Shown here in pieces: positions 37,679 to 50,815 of a stretch of 64,000 bases of DNA (positions are counted from its first letter, which is position 1; each line of letters opens with the position of its first letter). Source of the stretch: Acanthochlamys bracteata (lineage: Eukaryota; Streptophyta; Magnoliopsida; Pandanales; Velloziaceae); contig CM034127.1 in NCBI GenBank assembly GCA_019914995.1, positions 3,472,001-3,536,000 of the forward strand, read 5' to 3'. Both the position numbers and the translations under genes were made by a program. The notes under the pieces are model-generated. The model was not told where the DNA came from and made no database searches. It worked only from the letters and a program-made list of their open reading frames with translations.

Positions 37679-40046
37679 ATAATGTAAGGAGGAAAGGTTT
37701 TCGTTGTTTGTGTTCCTTCCAGCTATGCAGTCATTACTTTCAGCCCACTTGCTTGTTGTGGATAATGGAAACCTTTACCCTTTCTTCTGCTCGTTTCGCG
37801 TTCATTCAATCCGTTAAAATCCAATCTGCTTTGTGAAAGGGTTTCCTGAACATATATTATGTATGTGGAGAAACTGAGTGTTACTACTCGATTTTTCTTT
37901 TGAAAGTCTTAGGCTCCACCTACTCCACCACTACCTACATCATGCAACTTAGCTTAGCTTGTCTGTTATATATATTTTCCTTTATGTTGTATTTGTTTTA
38001 GTATAATCTTGTCTTCTTTCATATTAACCCTATATATATTTAAACATCTCTAAGCCGCCATGATCTTGATCACAAGGAAAATTCAAAAATGGGTGAAATT
38101 AATCGCAAAAGATTGAAAGAAGTCGCAAAATATGTACAAAGTCTCACTTTTTCGTGGTTGGAAATTAGGTATTTTTTTTAAATTAAATTTCATGCATCAA
38201 CAACTAAGTCATCTGATCATGACTAATGATACAATTCAAGCTTTCAAGAATTGCATATCCAAGAACGTCTGCAGCGGCTTTCTTCTTCACGCCTTAGGAG
38301 GAACGAACACTGTGGCTTATCCGGATATTAAAAATTATGCAATTTGGTGTATTAAATTTTCTCACGATGGTATGAGAAAAGAAACCCGAGATTCCTGGTC
38401 ATGTAACTTTCAACACGCCGCAATGATGAGGGAATAAGGTGAATTACAATCTCATCAAAATTAAAGAATATTCGTGCTAGGTTAAGCAAACATGCACAAT
38501 ATAAGCAAAGCAAGCAAGTCAATGACGAAAACGAATGTCTAGGTTGACAACAAATAAGCCAGCATACATGGACTTGTATCATACACTGTTGGGATATTTG
38601 ACAGTATTATGAAAATATTTTTCATTCTCAAAAAACATAAATTTTTAAATAATTTATAAAAATTATAAAGTTTTTAATTTAAAAAATACAAGTTATTATA
38701 TATCGTATAATTTTAATATGTATAATTTTTATATTTTTAGTCAAAAAGTTAAAAAAAATTCATAAAATCTTTATAATATCGATTATTTAAGAAAACTTCT
38801 TACTACTAGTGAACAATTTTTGACCTTTGAAGATCTTCATGGGTTTCAGTGAACGAACAGGTACGTCTCACTTTCCAACAGTGGAAAGTCTTGAAAGTTC
38901 ATTTATACGGTGTCATCCCACTAGTACAAGTAATAAGTCGTTCCTTCTAGTACATGAACAATTAGATGATAATAATGACAATTAATTAGTAGTTGGAAGT
39001 CAGTCATTAGCTAGAACAAAGAGATTGATTATATTTTCAATTGAATGAAGAAAAGGTATATATATAGTTTGCTTTTAGCAAAGGTTTAATTAAGACAAAT
39101 TCCAAACAATATATGCAACGGTTAGTGTGCTAGCTGCTTTTCTGGTGTAAGAGTTGCGGCCGATCAATCGGTTGTGTTGTTTAAAAAGTGCTTTTTGGTA
39201 ACAAAAGCTAATAAATTGTTTATTCATTCATGAAACAGACTTAAAGTTTCTTCTTTTTTAATCGTGTTTTAAATTGTCTATGATTTCTTGTAGTTAAATT
39301 AAGAGGGAGTATTCATCCATGCAGAACTCAAGTGCACATAACTTGATGCGTTTCTTCATACTTATAATATTATACATATTTCATTTATAATTTAGCCTCC
39401 TATATCTCCTCTTTGTGGTACTTCAGCAAAACAAAATATACTTATGAGCTCAATTTGATTGATGCGTGCACGAGGAACGCTTGATAACGTACGTATGCAT
39501 ACATGATACATGAAGATTCACTGATTGAACAATTGTGCAGTTCCCAAAGATTTAAGCTTAATTAGAACTCATAAATTAACGAGCTAATTGACTATTAGCT
39601 AGACTATAAGCAGTGAGCAGTTTATTTCTGAAAAAAAGAAAGATGGAGTCTTCTGAGGAAAGGGAGACCCACCACCTCCAACCAGAGCCACAAAACCTAT
39701 AGTAACAGAGAGTGGAAAGATGTTCATGTATGTTTCTCTCCAGCCTATAATAATTTCCAAAGGCCTTCAAGTGGGAAGCAGAACATAACACTCTCTTCAT
39801 CATCACCTATATGCACACACTTGTCGCTTTGCCCTGTTCCAAACTCTTTCAATCATTTCCCGACATTTAACTGATCATTAATTCATTCTTCATTCATCTA
39901 GCTACTTCATCACACTTCTGATCATCACCTACGTCATGGTCTAACGATCCCTTCTCCTTCTCCATATATATATATATATATATATATATAATCAAGAACC
40001 CTTCGCCTCGGACAGAAAGATTGATTTCGTGCACTTAAATTAGTAC
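37679..40046. other. Intergenic and bHLH promoter region
   Basis: No supported gene. 38590-38800 is another A/T-rich repeat-like stretch. A (TA)n microsatellite (39964-39990) lies about 60 bases before the bHLH start codon, and the flank just upstream is the presumed promoter and leader. Confidence 0.5.
39964..39990. repeat. (TA)n microsatellite in the bHLH upstream region
   Basis: About 13 TA units directly upstream of the bHLH gene; length variation here could alter its core promoter or leader. Confidence 0.95.
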
Positions 40047-42879
40047 ATGCGCAACTCCATGGCAGCTGCGCAAGATGCTTCAGAAACTTCTGTAATTGTA
40101 AGTTCTCCTTCCCCTAACCCTAACTGGTGGGAGATCCATGAAAACCCTGTGGTTTCATGGAACTACATGAACAGGCCATCATGGGCAACATCGTCGAATC
40201 AGTTGCTAAAGATTTCGAACAACTCGTCAACATTTTCTAGTGATCAAGAGGATATGTCGAATATATCAACTACTTCCTTCATCAATAGCGCCGATTCAAA
40301 CCATTCCGGCCTCACCATGGATTCCTCCGCTACTGACTTGACTGGAGAGCCCGTTGATAATAACCTGTGGAGCCAACTTTTACTGTAAGTATACGCTAAT
40401 CTCTGATTAATTTGTGCTATCTATATTGTAGTTGGTTAGGTTTAGTAGAGGAAGAATCTTCTTTATCTTGTGATGCTATAAACGGATATACGGAGAAAAA
40501 AAAAATGGGAAGCGTGGATGCTGTTTGCGAATTTCAGCTGCTTGAGTGGTGCAATAAGAAGAGGTATTTGTGCCTTGAGGGGTCACCAGAGCACTGCACT
40601 ACTCTTTGCCCTTCTCAGAATTACTCAGTGGTGGTGATATATGGTTTCAGTACTAGCTCTGATTGAGTTTGATTCCTTTATTAATAATTTATTGTTGTAC
40701 CTAGAGGTCATGCTATTGTTGTTCTCGTCTTCATAGAGTTCATTATCAAAAGATAACAAGAGAACATGGTCAGATTGAGGTAGCTTTGATAGATTCCTAG
40801 CAACATAGATTGCAGGAAAGATTATATCCAAATTCCTTCATGCTTCTGACATTCTTTGTTTTGCTCCTTTGCATATATGCTTTTTGCTTCTATGCTACCA
40901 GCTAGAATTAACATGATTATATGACTACTGGAATTATTCTTCTTTTCTTTCAGGAGAGGTGGAGAGATGCACAACGAGGGAGAGAACTTCCTTGACTTGC
41001 TATCGTCGAAAAGTTTGACTTCTGAAATGTTTGATCCGGCACCATGCGATTACTCGAAGAAGCTAGACAACAGCTGGGAGTTCAACAACCAGCAAACTTC
41101 CATTAATAATTGTTTGATCTCTAGAGGCTTTCCTGACCAATCGAGACCGATGATTAATAACCAATCGGATCCGGTGAGTAATTGGTCCATTGCTCCTCCG
41201 AACCCACAGCATGATCACCAGTTTACATCAATCAATCAAAGTACATCTCAGTATGCTGTGCCGAATATTTCTCAAATGAAACATGGGTTCCCAACTTCAC
41301 CATCGACGTATACGAGCAACGTATTTGTTGGAGAGCAGGCGGGTTCTGGAGGACCATACATGTCATACCTGCATGACATGAAATTGGAAAACCAGCAACA
41401 AGAACTTGAACTAGGATTAACAGCTTCTCTGCCTTCGTTCTTGAGACCGTTGAGTAGTAGTAACAATCCTACCGCATACCAAACCGGTCTTAGCAATTCG
41501 TCCCAAGCAGGAACGATGAACAAGTACTGTAATGGAATGGCAGCAGATTTGCCTTGGACCAGGAACTTGACTGATCTTATCTCGTTTAACAGTGCCTTCA
41601 ACAAACCTTCTATGGACCATCTTGTAGCTAATAAAAATAAGACTCCATTGAAGGGTCCTGCTGAGCTGGTCGACAACAAGAAACAAGCGTACGAGACTTC
41701 ACAATCATCAGGCGTAAGTACTATAGATTAACATTGATAATAACTTCTCCTCTAGCTTAAGAATATTATATTCTCACTTGAATGAATCTTGCAGATAAGG
41801 GGATCAGGTGTTAGAAGCCCGAGGACATCGTCAGCAGATGGGAATAATAAGAAGAAAAGGACTGAAGATAGTTCAGAAACGGTATCGAAGAAGGCGAAGA
41901 ATGAGAGCTCCTCCACAGTTTCATGTAACAAGGCACGTGCAATTTTTCCATAGAGTAAACTCTATAAAATCTTCAAGAATATATGTAACGTATGAGCATA
42001 ACCATGATATACTGTGTATTCTATTTGGAACAGTTGCAGGTGCCTAAAGTGAAGTTTAGTGAAAAAATCACTGCACTGCAACAAATTGTTTCACCTTTTG
42101 GCAAAGTGAGTGCTTAGAAAATTAATTAATAAATGGATTAAAGAAACTTTTCTGGTACTACAAAAAAAAAGTAAATAAGGATCTAGGAATTTTCTTGATT
42201 TCTTTCTACTTGTTATTGCAGACTGATACTGCATCTGTGCTGTTTGAAGCAATCAAATATATCCAGTTCCTACAAGAACAAGTACAGGTACATATAAGAT
42301 CAGTACAGGTGTAGTATTTAGTTCTAGGTAAAGATATGGATAGTTAACAAATAAAACTTTTGGATTAATATAGAACTGTAAGTTGCCAACTGGATGGATT
42401 AATGTATTGAGAACTTTTGCATTTAGGAAAGCTTACTGTTCATTGTTTCCATGCAACAACATATGTGTTATACTTACATGTTTATTATGAAATTACATGC
42501 ATTGTAATAACATTATCCTTTTAATGTTGCAGCTGCTTAGTGATCCATACATGAAGTCCGGAAAAAAGGTAGAGTTCCATCCCAAGAACTAAATTATAAG
42601 AAAAGATTTTGATTGCTACATGGAACTTTAAAATTCTTACTATAAAGAGACAGATAAAAATACAGTATTGGTAATTCTAATTGAAAACTTTATGAATTTC
42701 ATCAGGATCACAACCCATGGGCCGGATTGGAAAGGAAGGAACTGAAGTCTGAACAAAATCAGGACCTAAGAAGCAGTGGACTTTGCCTTGTTCCATTAGC
42801 TTATACACCTCAAGCCTGCCGAGAGAACAGTGGACCGGACTTCTGGACTCCAACGTACAGGGGATGCGTTTTTCGATAA
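40047..42879 (+). CDS. Atypical bHLH transcription factor (bHLH112/114/123-like subfamily)
   Basis: Seven coding exons: 40047-40384, 40954-41713, 41795-41932, 42040-42105, 42222-42287, 42533-42568, 42706-42879 (1578 nt, 525 aa). A second ATG at 40059 would give 521 aa. Exons 1-2 encode a long Ser/Asn-rich N-terminus with MHNEGENFLDLLSS. The bHLH region spans exons 4-5, with ITALQQIVSPFGKTDTASVL (helix 1, loop, helix 2) and IKYIQFLQEQVQLL after it. The C-terminal end (SSGLCLVPLAYTP, DFWTPTYRGCVFR) is the subfamily signature. The basic region (VPKVKFSEK) lacks the His-Glu-Arg E-box contacts, as is usual in this subfamily, so a non-classical DNA target is expected. Five introns are GT-AG. The third seems to use a GC donor (AACAAG|GCACGT), as the frame hits a stop soon after. 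The acceptor of exon 4 is CAGTTGCAG, so two extra codons may be included. Confidence 0.92.
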
Positions 42880-45216
42880 TTATTACTCTCCATTAATTAA
42901 AGTGCTAATTCTGAGTACTCTTGCAACCTGTACCCGAAAGTAGTTGTGCATAAGTTCAAGTTAATTAGCATATGCTGTTTGCTGGCAGCAGAACTGGATT
43001 CCATTAATAGCACAAGTTGAGAGAAGATAGTATTATTTGATAGTGTGGCAACAATTCTTGCAAGAAATTCTGGAGTAACTTTTGTGCTGCGTGAAAAAAA
43101 TTCAATGTCTATTACACCCCTGCAGGAAAATCCTTACAATTCTATATATTAGATCCTGCGTGCAAATTCTATATATTTCGTACCTACATTTCTATTTTAC
43201 CAAAATCGGATAACTTAATAAAAGTATTAGTAATTTGGACCACTGAAATTTGTGAAAAACACCACTTCCGCTGTCAATATTTGGAAAAAGTCCTAAACGT
43301 TTACTTTTGGCTAAATTTGGGCCAAATGTTGTACTTCGTAAAATCAGTCCAAAGATGATTTTCATCAACAGTAGGAATTTGTTTTTCACAGTCGACATTC
43401 TATCTTCTTCTTTCAGAAAGAACATCAAACCATATTTTGGTAAGTCATTACATAATCGAGTTAATGAGTTGGAAAATTCGTGGTCTATACAGAATTTCAG
43501 ATCAGCCACGTTTCTTTCTCCTATCTGTCCGAAGCTGAAATATTCCCAAGTCCAAATTCGTTTTCTCCTTATTCAAACAACTTTCTCAACCTTTGTTTAA
43601 GAAATTGACGGCCATTTGAAACTATTACGATCTCGCTAACAATTAAAATTACTCTGTCGGCGATAGCTTCCATGGTGATTAAATACTTTCTCAATTGATG
43701 CTCTTTTCCTTTTATATTCTAACTAGAAAATTTTTATAATCTTTGTCAGGTTGAACGTGAATTTTTCTTTAGAATTTCGAAGTGTCAAAATATCTATGTG
43801 GCTTTTCCTGAACGTACAAAATCAGTAATCGTACGTAGAATTACATTACATATACTATGTCCTGTTTGCCTTTGTTGGCGCTATGCTCATAGAAAAACAT
43901 AGGTAACTATTACGTCAAGTTTTGAAATTTAGAAATCGGTTTGTAATTTACTTGATTGATTTTTTGATTTAATTTTAGAAGCATCTGACTGAACTTTACA
44001 TACTTTGTGGATTCAATTCAGTGATTTCTGTATTTGCAATTCAATTATTTAGTTGTTTATTTATGTTACTTGAGGTCAAATCTAAATGCATTATGCTATA
44101 ATTCATTTCTTAGCCAGATCAGATAGACTTCTAATTATATTAAGTTAATTGGATTTAGACCTTGATTGTATTGTATCAACCATGTTTGTAATATTAGGCT
44201 TTTCATGACCATTTTAGTAAGTCAATATAGTTGCAGAACGGTAGTCATTCTTACACTATGCTTGCAAGTTGTTGAACAAAGTGAACTTATTGTATTGACA
44301 AATTCAATTTAGCTTTTTATAGAACACCTTCTCTTGCAAATTCTCAAAGAGGAGCTTAATTTCCTTATGGCTTTACCACGCTTAGATGTATTATTTTAAG
44401 GTTTTCACCTTTTTACCTATACAATGCTGAGATAGCTTTCTTCTAGGTTTGTTATGATAACCTTCGTTTTCCTTTCAAGTATTGGCTTTTGGTTTGCTTA
44501 TTTTTTTCTCTTTTCTTTTTCATTCTAATGAATTGTGCTTCTGGTTGGTATTTCTAGCATCGGCGAGGTCTCCATTTCACTTTGAAGCACAGTAAATAAA
44601 TGTGGAAAGTTTTTAATTTGGTCATCTCTATTGTGGTTCACATGATCTCAAATAATAATTCGTTCATTTATGGCATGTTTTACTTGCATTTCCAATTCAC
44701 TTTCAAAACAAATTAAACACAAAATTGTAACTCCATTTTTTAGCTAAAGCCTTTACTTCTAAAATTAAAATTTTATAACTAAAACATTTTACTTTCAAAA
44801 CAAATTAGACACAAAAATGAAATTCACTTTCGATCTTTACCTCTGAAGTAATTCATTTTCAATAATTCAGTGTTTGCCGAAAGTAACATGCTCTTAGTTA
44901 TGGTAAGTAGATAATTGTCTAATCATAAAAGAGTTTATTATCTAATTACTAGTTGTACTATCTGTTACTTTCTATAAATAGATTGCTACAGTCTTGAAGT
45001 ATCCTTGGAACCTCTAATCTTTTGAAATTTTGACATACAAGAATATCAGAATATACATATTCACTTACGGCTAAAAGACCATTTTATTACATTCAAAGGG
45101 CGCTCTATGGCACAAGTAAAATCAATTGTCATGAAGATGAAGATGCTCAATATGAACCGTGATTGCAACATCACAAAATTGCAATGCATTGTGCTTCCTC
45201 TGTATGAAATTCTTCT
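42880..45216. other. Intergenic
   Basis: Presumed bHLH 3' UTR up to about 43.1 kb, then non-coding DNA. Open stretches near 43.2-43.6 kb show no family resemblance. Confidence 0.5.
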
Positions 45217-45478
45217 ACAATCTATTCTGTGGTTTATGTATACCAATCTTCAAATACTAGAGGTGTTGTTACATCAACGATACTGCACACAAATTTTCTT
45301 TTGTATATGAATTGGAACTGTTTGATTTACATAACTCGAAGATGAACTGCTATAATCACTCTGTTGTTTTATGTATATCCATCTTCAAATACTAAAGGTG
45401 TTGTTACATCTATGATACTGCTGCACAATTTTTACTTTTGTATATAAGGAACTGTTTGATTTACATGACTCGAAGATG
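45217..45478 (+). repeat. Tandem duplication of a 128-bp unit
   Basis: Unit 1 (45217-45344) and unit 2 (45352-45478) share long runs, such as ATCTTCAAATACTA, AGGTGTTGTTACATC and GGAACTGTTTGATTTACAT, with scattered substitutions and small indels. No ORF spans both units. Confidence 0.85.
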
Positions 45479-45699
45479 TTGGGAGGAGAATCATGTTTTG
45501 AAAATTTTATATCTGACTATAATTAATATCTTGAATGCACTAGACAAGCTTAATGCAGGTGCCACGGAAACGCGAGTCCCACCCTGCTTGCTTTCAAGTA
45601 AAAATCATCGAAAGGTGTACTTCATAGTTGATACTCGTTGCATGTTGCACTGCAAATATATGTGATTTTCCGGTGAATTAAATATCTATGATTTCAGAA

Positions 45700-45905
45700 G
45701 ACAAGTTGGCATACCCCAGTAGACCTATTTATTACAAAATGTCCACCAACATATGTTGAGCATCTGTGTACTATATCCTTAAGGTCTTTTTGAAATAATG
45801 GGTATTGCTGAAATTTGAATCCTCGCCACTTAAGCGGCAGTAAGATGACTTCACTGCCCGAGCCAGGCAATTGCACCACTAGGCTCAAGCTAAGATTGAG
45901 AACCC
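45700..45905 (-). mobile_element. Possible tRNA-derived SINE
   Basis: On the minus strand a possible Pol III box A (CCTAGTGGTGCAATTGCC, from about 45883) is followed after about 60 bases by a box-B-like GGATTCAAATT. Similar phrases begin many plant SINEs. The box spacing is longer than usual, and no A-tail or flanking duplication could be fixed. Confidence 0.35.
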
Positions 45906-47655
45906 CTGCTTCTTGTTCCAAGGGTTTTCATGGATGTTGATAACAGTTAACAGGATATCCTCAGTCTACTATAACTATAGCTGAATGCCCAATGTTTCGG
46001 CCCCATTATCCAACTCCGTTTATTCTACAACGGTCCAAGTCTTGCAATACTTTGTGGGTCCTGGTCAAGTGCATGGCCCATTTCTTTCTTGGGGTCCATT
46101 ATCTGTTTTTTCTTTCTCTGGTACCCTTCTTGGACTGGTAATTTATTTAATATTTTTTCGTTCTAATAAGAGACCAACTATGACGAGGATGTTTGAGTAA
46201 ATTAGGTCTTTTTGTGGATTTGACTGTCGACGTGTTTTGACTAGACTAGATAGGGAGGACTATGATTGGCAGCAGTGTGGCATGCAGAGGTAAAGCACCA
46301 GTACTGTTTTGCAGCGCTTCAGTAACCAGACTGGCAGAAATGATAGGCACCTTTATCTTCCACAACCCACTCCACACAGGATGTTATTGTACACATTATT
46401 ATCCTTTTTACAAAGCAGTAGTCTCCATCCTGTTTTTATTGTTGCCGTCGAAGCTCTACAAAGTATTCAATTCATTCATCAAACTAACTATGGAAGCCAT
46501 CTTCTTCAGTTTTGCATTGAGCAGGCATTATTAACACCGTCGATCGACTGATTAAATTATCTGTAGAAAAAAAAACGTTTCGTCAAAACTCCTTTGACTT
46601 CTGGGACTATTATAGTTTCCCGAGCCTTGACAATCAAGGTTCCAGATTAATGGTGCAAAAAGTTAACTTACCGCTTACCATCAATTAATTGTTGCGTAGG
46701 ATCCTTCGGCAAAACTTCAAATTTGCCAAATTCAAATATGGAACCAAGTTTGCTGCATGCTTCTACTCCAACTTCTCTTGTTGTGTAATGTTGAATCAAA
46801 CACGTATCTCAAAATGGTACGCCGAGATATGACTATTATATGATTATATAGATGGGTGGACACAAAGTGCCTCAATTCGATGTGTCGCAAATGTATACAA
46901 AATTTGATGCCATCGAATAACGCCTACTCGTTGCCAAGTGCAGCGATCAAATGGTATCTACGTAAGTACATTATAAATGTTGACCCTTATGAGGACGATT
47001 GGGTGTTTTCTATTTACTGGTTGAGACCATTATTTGTGTGACACCAAAGATGTAATGTGATTAAGACCATTATTTGTTGACGGCAAATTGTCAAATCCAA
47101 TTGCAAAATATTGGACAAATTAACACAGCTAATTATTCGGTAACGCCAAATTAGTATGAATATAGAAATCATCATCCATACACTGCAATCCACAATATAC
47201 ATGTGTAGTGTAATGAGACGCTATTTTGTTGATACAAGTTGGACTCAAACCAGGCCATACAGACCCGGAGCAAACCAGCTTTACACTGGTTGGACATCAT
47301 CACTCAAGCTTCCATAATCTGGATTCTGGACTGGTTTGCGTTCAGCGGGTCAGGTCTTGCCCACCCAAACGGACGCAACTTTAAGCCAAGAATCAGAAGA
47401 AGCCGTCGAACAATTTCACAGTTCACAAGCTCTGACGCAACAATCAAAATTGCTAGCTTGTTCACCACAACGGGCTTGTTAAAACTAATAACAACATCAC
47501 CAAAAACCAAAGCAATTCAAGAAAAAAAAAAAACAAAAAAACAGAACACTGCTTACTCACACTTTCTTTCTCCGTTTACGAACACTTATTCCAAACACAG
47601 AACTGTTACAATCTTACATTTGTAAAACTTTGAAACTCCCAATGCGAAGAAAGCC
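45906..47655. other. Intergenic and trihelix promoter/leader
   Basis: No supported gene. About 47.5-47.65 kb is the presumed leader of the trihelix gene; it includes an A-rich run at 47521-47545. Confidence 0.5.
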
Positions 47656-49489
47656 ATGTCCGAACTTGCTGGAAACAACACCACCATAGTTATCCTTGAT
47701 CACCACCATCAAACAACTCCAACTACATCTGCACCGCCACCACCGCTGCCGTCTGCAGGTGCGTCTCCGTCCACGCCGACAACGCCATCTACGTCTCTTC
47801 TTGTTCGGGATTACAGAAAAGGCAACTGGACCACGCAGGAGACTTTGATACTGATAAACGCGAAGCGGCTCGATGACGAGAGACGGGTTCAGCGACAGAG
47901 CGGAGGGGGAGGTGGAGCACCTGGCACGCCACGCACTGCGGAGCTGCGGTGGAAGTGGGTGGAGAATTATTGCTGGAAGAATGGGTGTCTTCGGAGCCAG
48001 AACCAGTGCAACGATAAATGGGACAACCTGCTCCGGGACTACAAGAAAGTCCGGGAATACGAAACCAAGATCTTCAATGCTACCGCCGCCGGCAGTAGTG
48101 AAAACCAGCCGCCTGTTTCCTACTGGTCCATGGAGAAGCACGAGCGAAAAGATAGAAACCTTCCATCCAACCTTGCTTGCGAAGTCTTCGAAGCACTCAC
48201 CGACGTTCTTAGCCGCCGGAATGTTAACCGTTCCTGTATCAGCATCAGTGCCGCTGCTACTCCGGTTTCTTCACGTCCTCCAGAACAAGCTGCTACCGTT
48301 CTCTCTCGACTAACTCCTTCCCCTCAGCCATTGCCGCCAACGCTAAAGGAAGAACCCCAACCGCTGCCGCCGGCGCCGACAGTTGCTGCCTTTCCGGCAA
48401 ACCAGTCCGTTCCCGGTACGTAAACTTTCATTATTATGAATGTAATAGTATTCCTTGTGCGATTCATAATTAACGATAATGTATAATCACTAATTAACAA
48501 TGCTCTTTTCACGATTATCTTTTTCTTCTTTTTTTAGTTAAAGAAACACTTACTAAAGATTAAAGAAGTCAGGCTTTAATTTGATTGAACAAAAGCTGTC
48601 CCCCTGATTTGAGAAAACGCACTCTTTTTCAGCAATGCCTGTATCACAGATTAGAATACGTTTGCCGTTTACGCGATATCGATAATTCCTATGTTAACCA
48701 TAACATATAATGCATGCATTAGCGTTGATTACTACAGAGATAATAAGAAGCCTTACGATATTGGTTTAAAAACGAGCAAACATATGTCTTACTAGGTGAC
48801 TAAAAGTTAAGTCTCTTTCTGCTTGGTTCTTGTCCTTTTTATTGTGAACGTAATAATAATAATTATTAGATCACACCTTAGTTATATTCTTTAATCATTT
48901 TGCTTATGCAGTACTACTATAAAGGCATCCTCCAAAAGTTGTAATGTAAAGCACTCTGTAGGTTATACTAGAAATAGTGCTATGTTCTGATTTATAATAT
49001 TTCACCACACAAACTAAAACGTAAAACTTCTGCATTATCGTTAATTATTATTTACAAACTTAACTCTGAAGCTAGCACCAAATTGTTGGTACCCAGTGAT
49101 ATGTTCTTAGATTATTGGTTCGTTCATGTTCTATTGCTTGGTTAACCAATGCAGATGAGTTGTCATCGGAGTCAACCGGAACAGAAGACGGAGGCAACTC
49201 CAATGGGTCAGTGGGTCCCTCCGGTGAAGCAAAGCGGCGGCGGGTTAGAAAGTGCGTGGTGTCTGGTTCTTCAATGCTTGCACGCACGCTAATGGCATGT
49301 GAAGACAAAGACGAGAAGCGCCACCGTGATCAGATGGCGCTCGAACAACGCCGCCTTCGCATTGAAGAGGATCGAACGGAGATTAACCGTCAAGGCTTTG
49401 CGGGACTTATCGCCACCGTTAACAATCTCTCGGACGCTATTCACTCTCTTGTATCCCAACACCATCAACGTTTGCCCAACCAGAGATGA
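47656..49489 (+). CDS. Trihelix transcription factor, ASR3-like
   Basis: Two exons, 47656-48415 and 49155-49489, joined by a GT-AG phase-1 intron (760+335 nt, 364 aa). After a Pro/Thr/Ser-rich start comes the Myb-like trihelix domain, from RKGNWTTQETLILINAKRLD (W58) through ELRWKWVENYCW (W99/W101/W107) to SQNQCNDKWDNLLRDYKKVR (W122). Then VSYWSMEKHERKDRNLPSN (about 170) matches ASR3/SIP1-type proteins. A Pro-rich linker follows. Exon 2 gives a basic KRRRVRK nuclear signal and a C-terminal coiled coil with ALEQRRLRIEEDRTEINRQG and ISSLV-like end ATVNNLSDAIHSLVSQ. Known members are nuclear repressors or activators of GT-box promoters, ASR3 acting in immunity; function here is inferred from similarity. 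The gene appears intact. Confidence 0.93.
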
Positions 49490-50187
49490 AAGCATATGCA
49501 TGTTTATTGCTCAATTGCTTCTAAGACATACATATAAGATCACTTACTAATTAAGCCTACTGAACGAAATTGATTGTTTCTCGGATGTAAGTAGTCAGTG
49601 AAACTACAGCCCGCGGCAGTAGGACGTGAAAAACTCTCGTTCTTTAATGTAGTATTGGCTATGAAGCTCCATTCTTGATTGGTTAACTCGTGTTTCGCGT
49701 ACCATTCACTACTTCACTTGTTCTTGGTTTGTTAATGTAGCATTGGTTACTTCGCTTGATCTTGGTCGTGTGCCGTTCATATGCGGGTTGCAGCTTCCGA
49801 GATGCTTTGTTAGCTATGTAGTAGAAATTACATGACAAGCCCTAGCATTGCCCTAGTGTACTACCGTCCCCTGAACATGAACAGCAGTGAAACGAAAAAG
49901 AAAAATGAAAAGAGAAAAGAAAGAAGAAAAAAGTTGAATGAATGCATATACGGAAAAAAGGGAGTAACAGAAGTTAGCTTAGCAACACGCCAAGAAAGTC
50001 CTCCAGCGGTCAAAGTAGCAAGTCGTGCATATATGTCGGGATGTGAGAGTAATGACAAAAACACCCTTGCATCACAGAGGGCGTTGGCATTTGTGGGCTT
50101 GGGGCGATGGGCATGCTTTTGTCACTGCCCAAAGCAGAAGGGTAATTTCGTCAGTACTTCATTGATTGGGTTCGTTTAGGTTACTCT
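49490..50187. other. Trihelix 3' flank
   Basis: Presumed 3' UTR and spacer; no gene supported. Confidence 0.5.
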
Positions 50188-50436
50188 GGGGTGTTTGGAT
50201 TGCTTTTCCCAAACACTCTTTTTTAATTTTTTATTTTATATTTTTTAATATATATTTTATAAATATATAAAAAATTTATTTAAAAATTTAAAAAAATTTT
50301 ACGAAATGAAAATTTTTTATTACATATTTTTATTATTTTATTAAAAATATAAAATAATAAAAATATAATTTATTTTTCAAAAAAATAAAAATAATTTTTA
50401 TTTTAAAAAAGTTTCATTTCATAACTCAAACACCCC
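50188..50436. mobile_element. Tourist-like AT-rich MITE
   Basis: Left end GGGGTGTTTGGATTGC, right end CTCAAACACCCC, inverted to each other, around an A/T-only core. The flanks (TCT before, TTC after) do not give a clean TAA duplication. Same family as 30782-31034. Confidence 0.7.
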
Positions 50437-50589
50437 TTCTGTTTGTGTTAAGAAAAGGGACGGGAAATAGTGCCCAACGATATTGAAGGGAACTTGTGTT
50501 CCCTACAAGGTTCAGGATTTGTTCGGCCGAACATTCATGAAGTTCCCAATTACCATTGGTAGTCTATTCAATTCAGGAGTAGTTTTGCA

Positions 50590-50815
50590 TTACTTATCTT
50601 AAAAATAATTTTTAATTTTTAATTTTATATTTTAAATATATTTTTATAAATATTTAATAAATTTATTTATAAATTTTAAAATATATAAAATTTTTACGTA
50701 ATATTTTTTTTATTATATATTTTTATTATTTTTTAAATAAAAATAGAATTTATTTTTCAAAAAAAATAAAAATTTTTATTTTAAAAAAAACTTTATTTTA
50801 GAAGCATTTTTAAAC
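50590..50815. repeat. AT-rich MITE-like remnant
   Basis: The A/T core closely resembles that of 50188-50436, but the inverted ends have decayed. Confidence 0.45.

Noticed and set aside
38132-38437. A 101-codon plus-strand ORF
   Set aside because: No domain, AT-biased composition and no splice partners; looks like chance.
45830-45905. A tRNA gene
   Set aside because: Box A and box B are too far apart and no cloverleaf or acceptor stem can be formed; a SINE-like relic is more likely.
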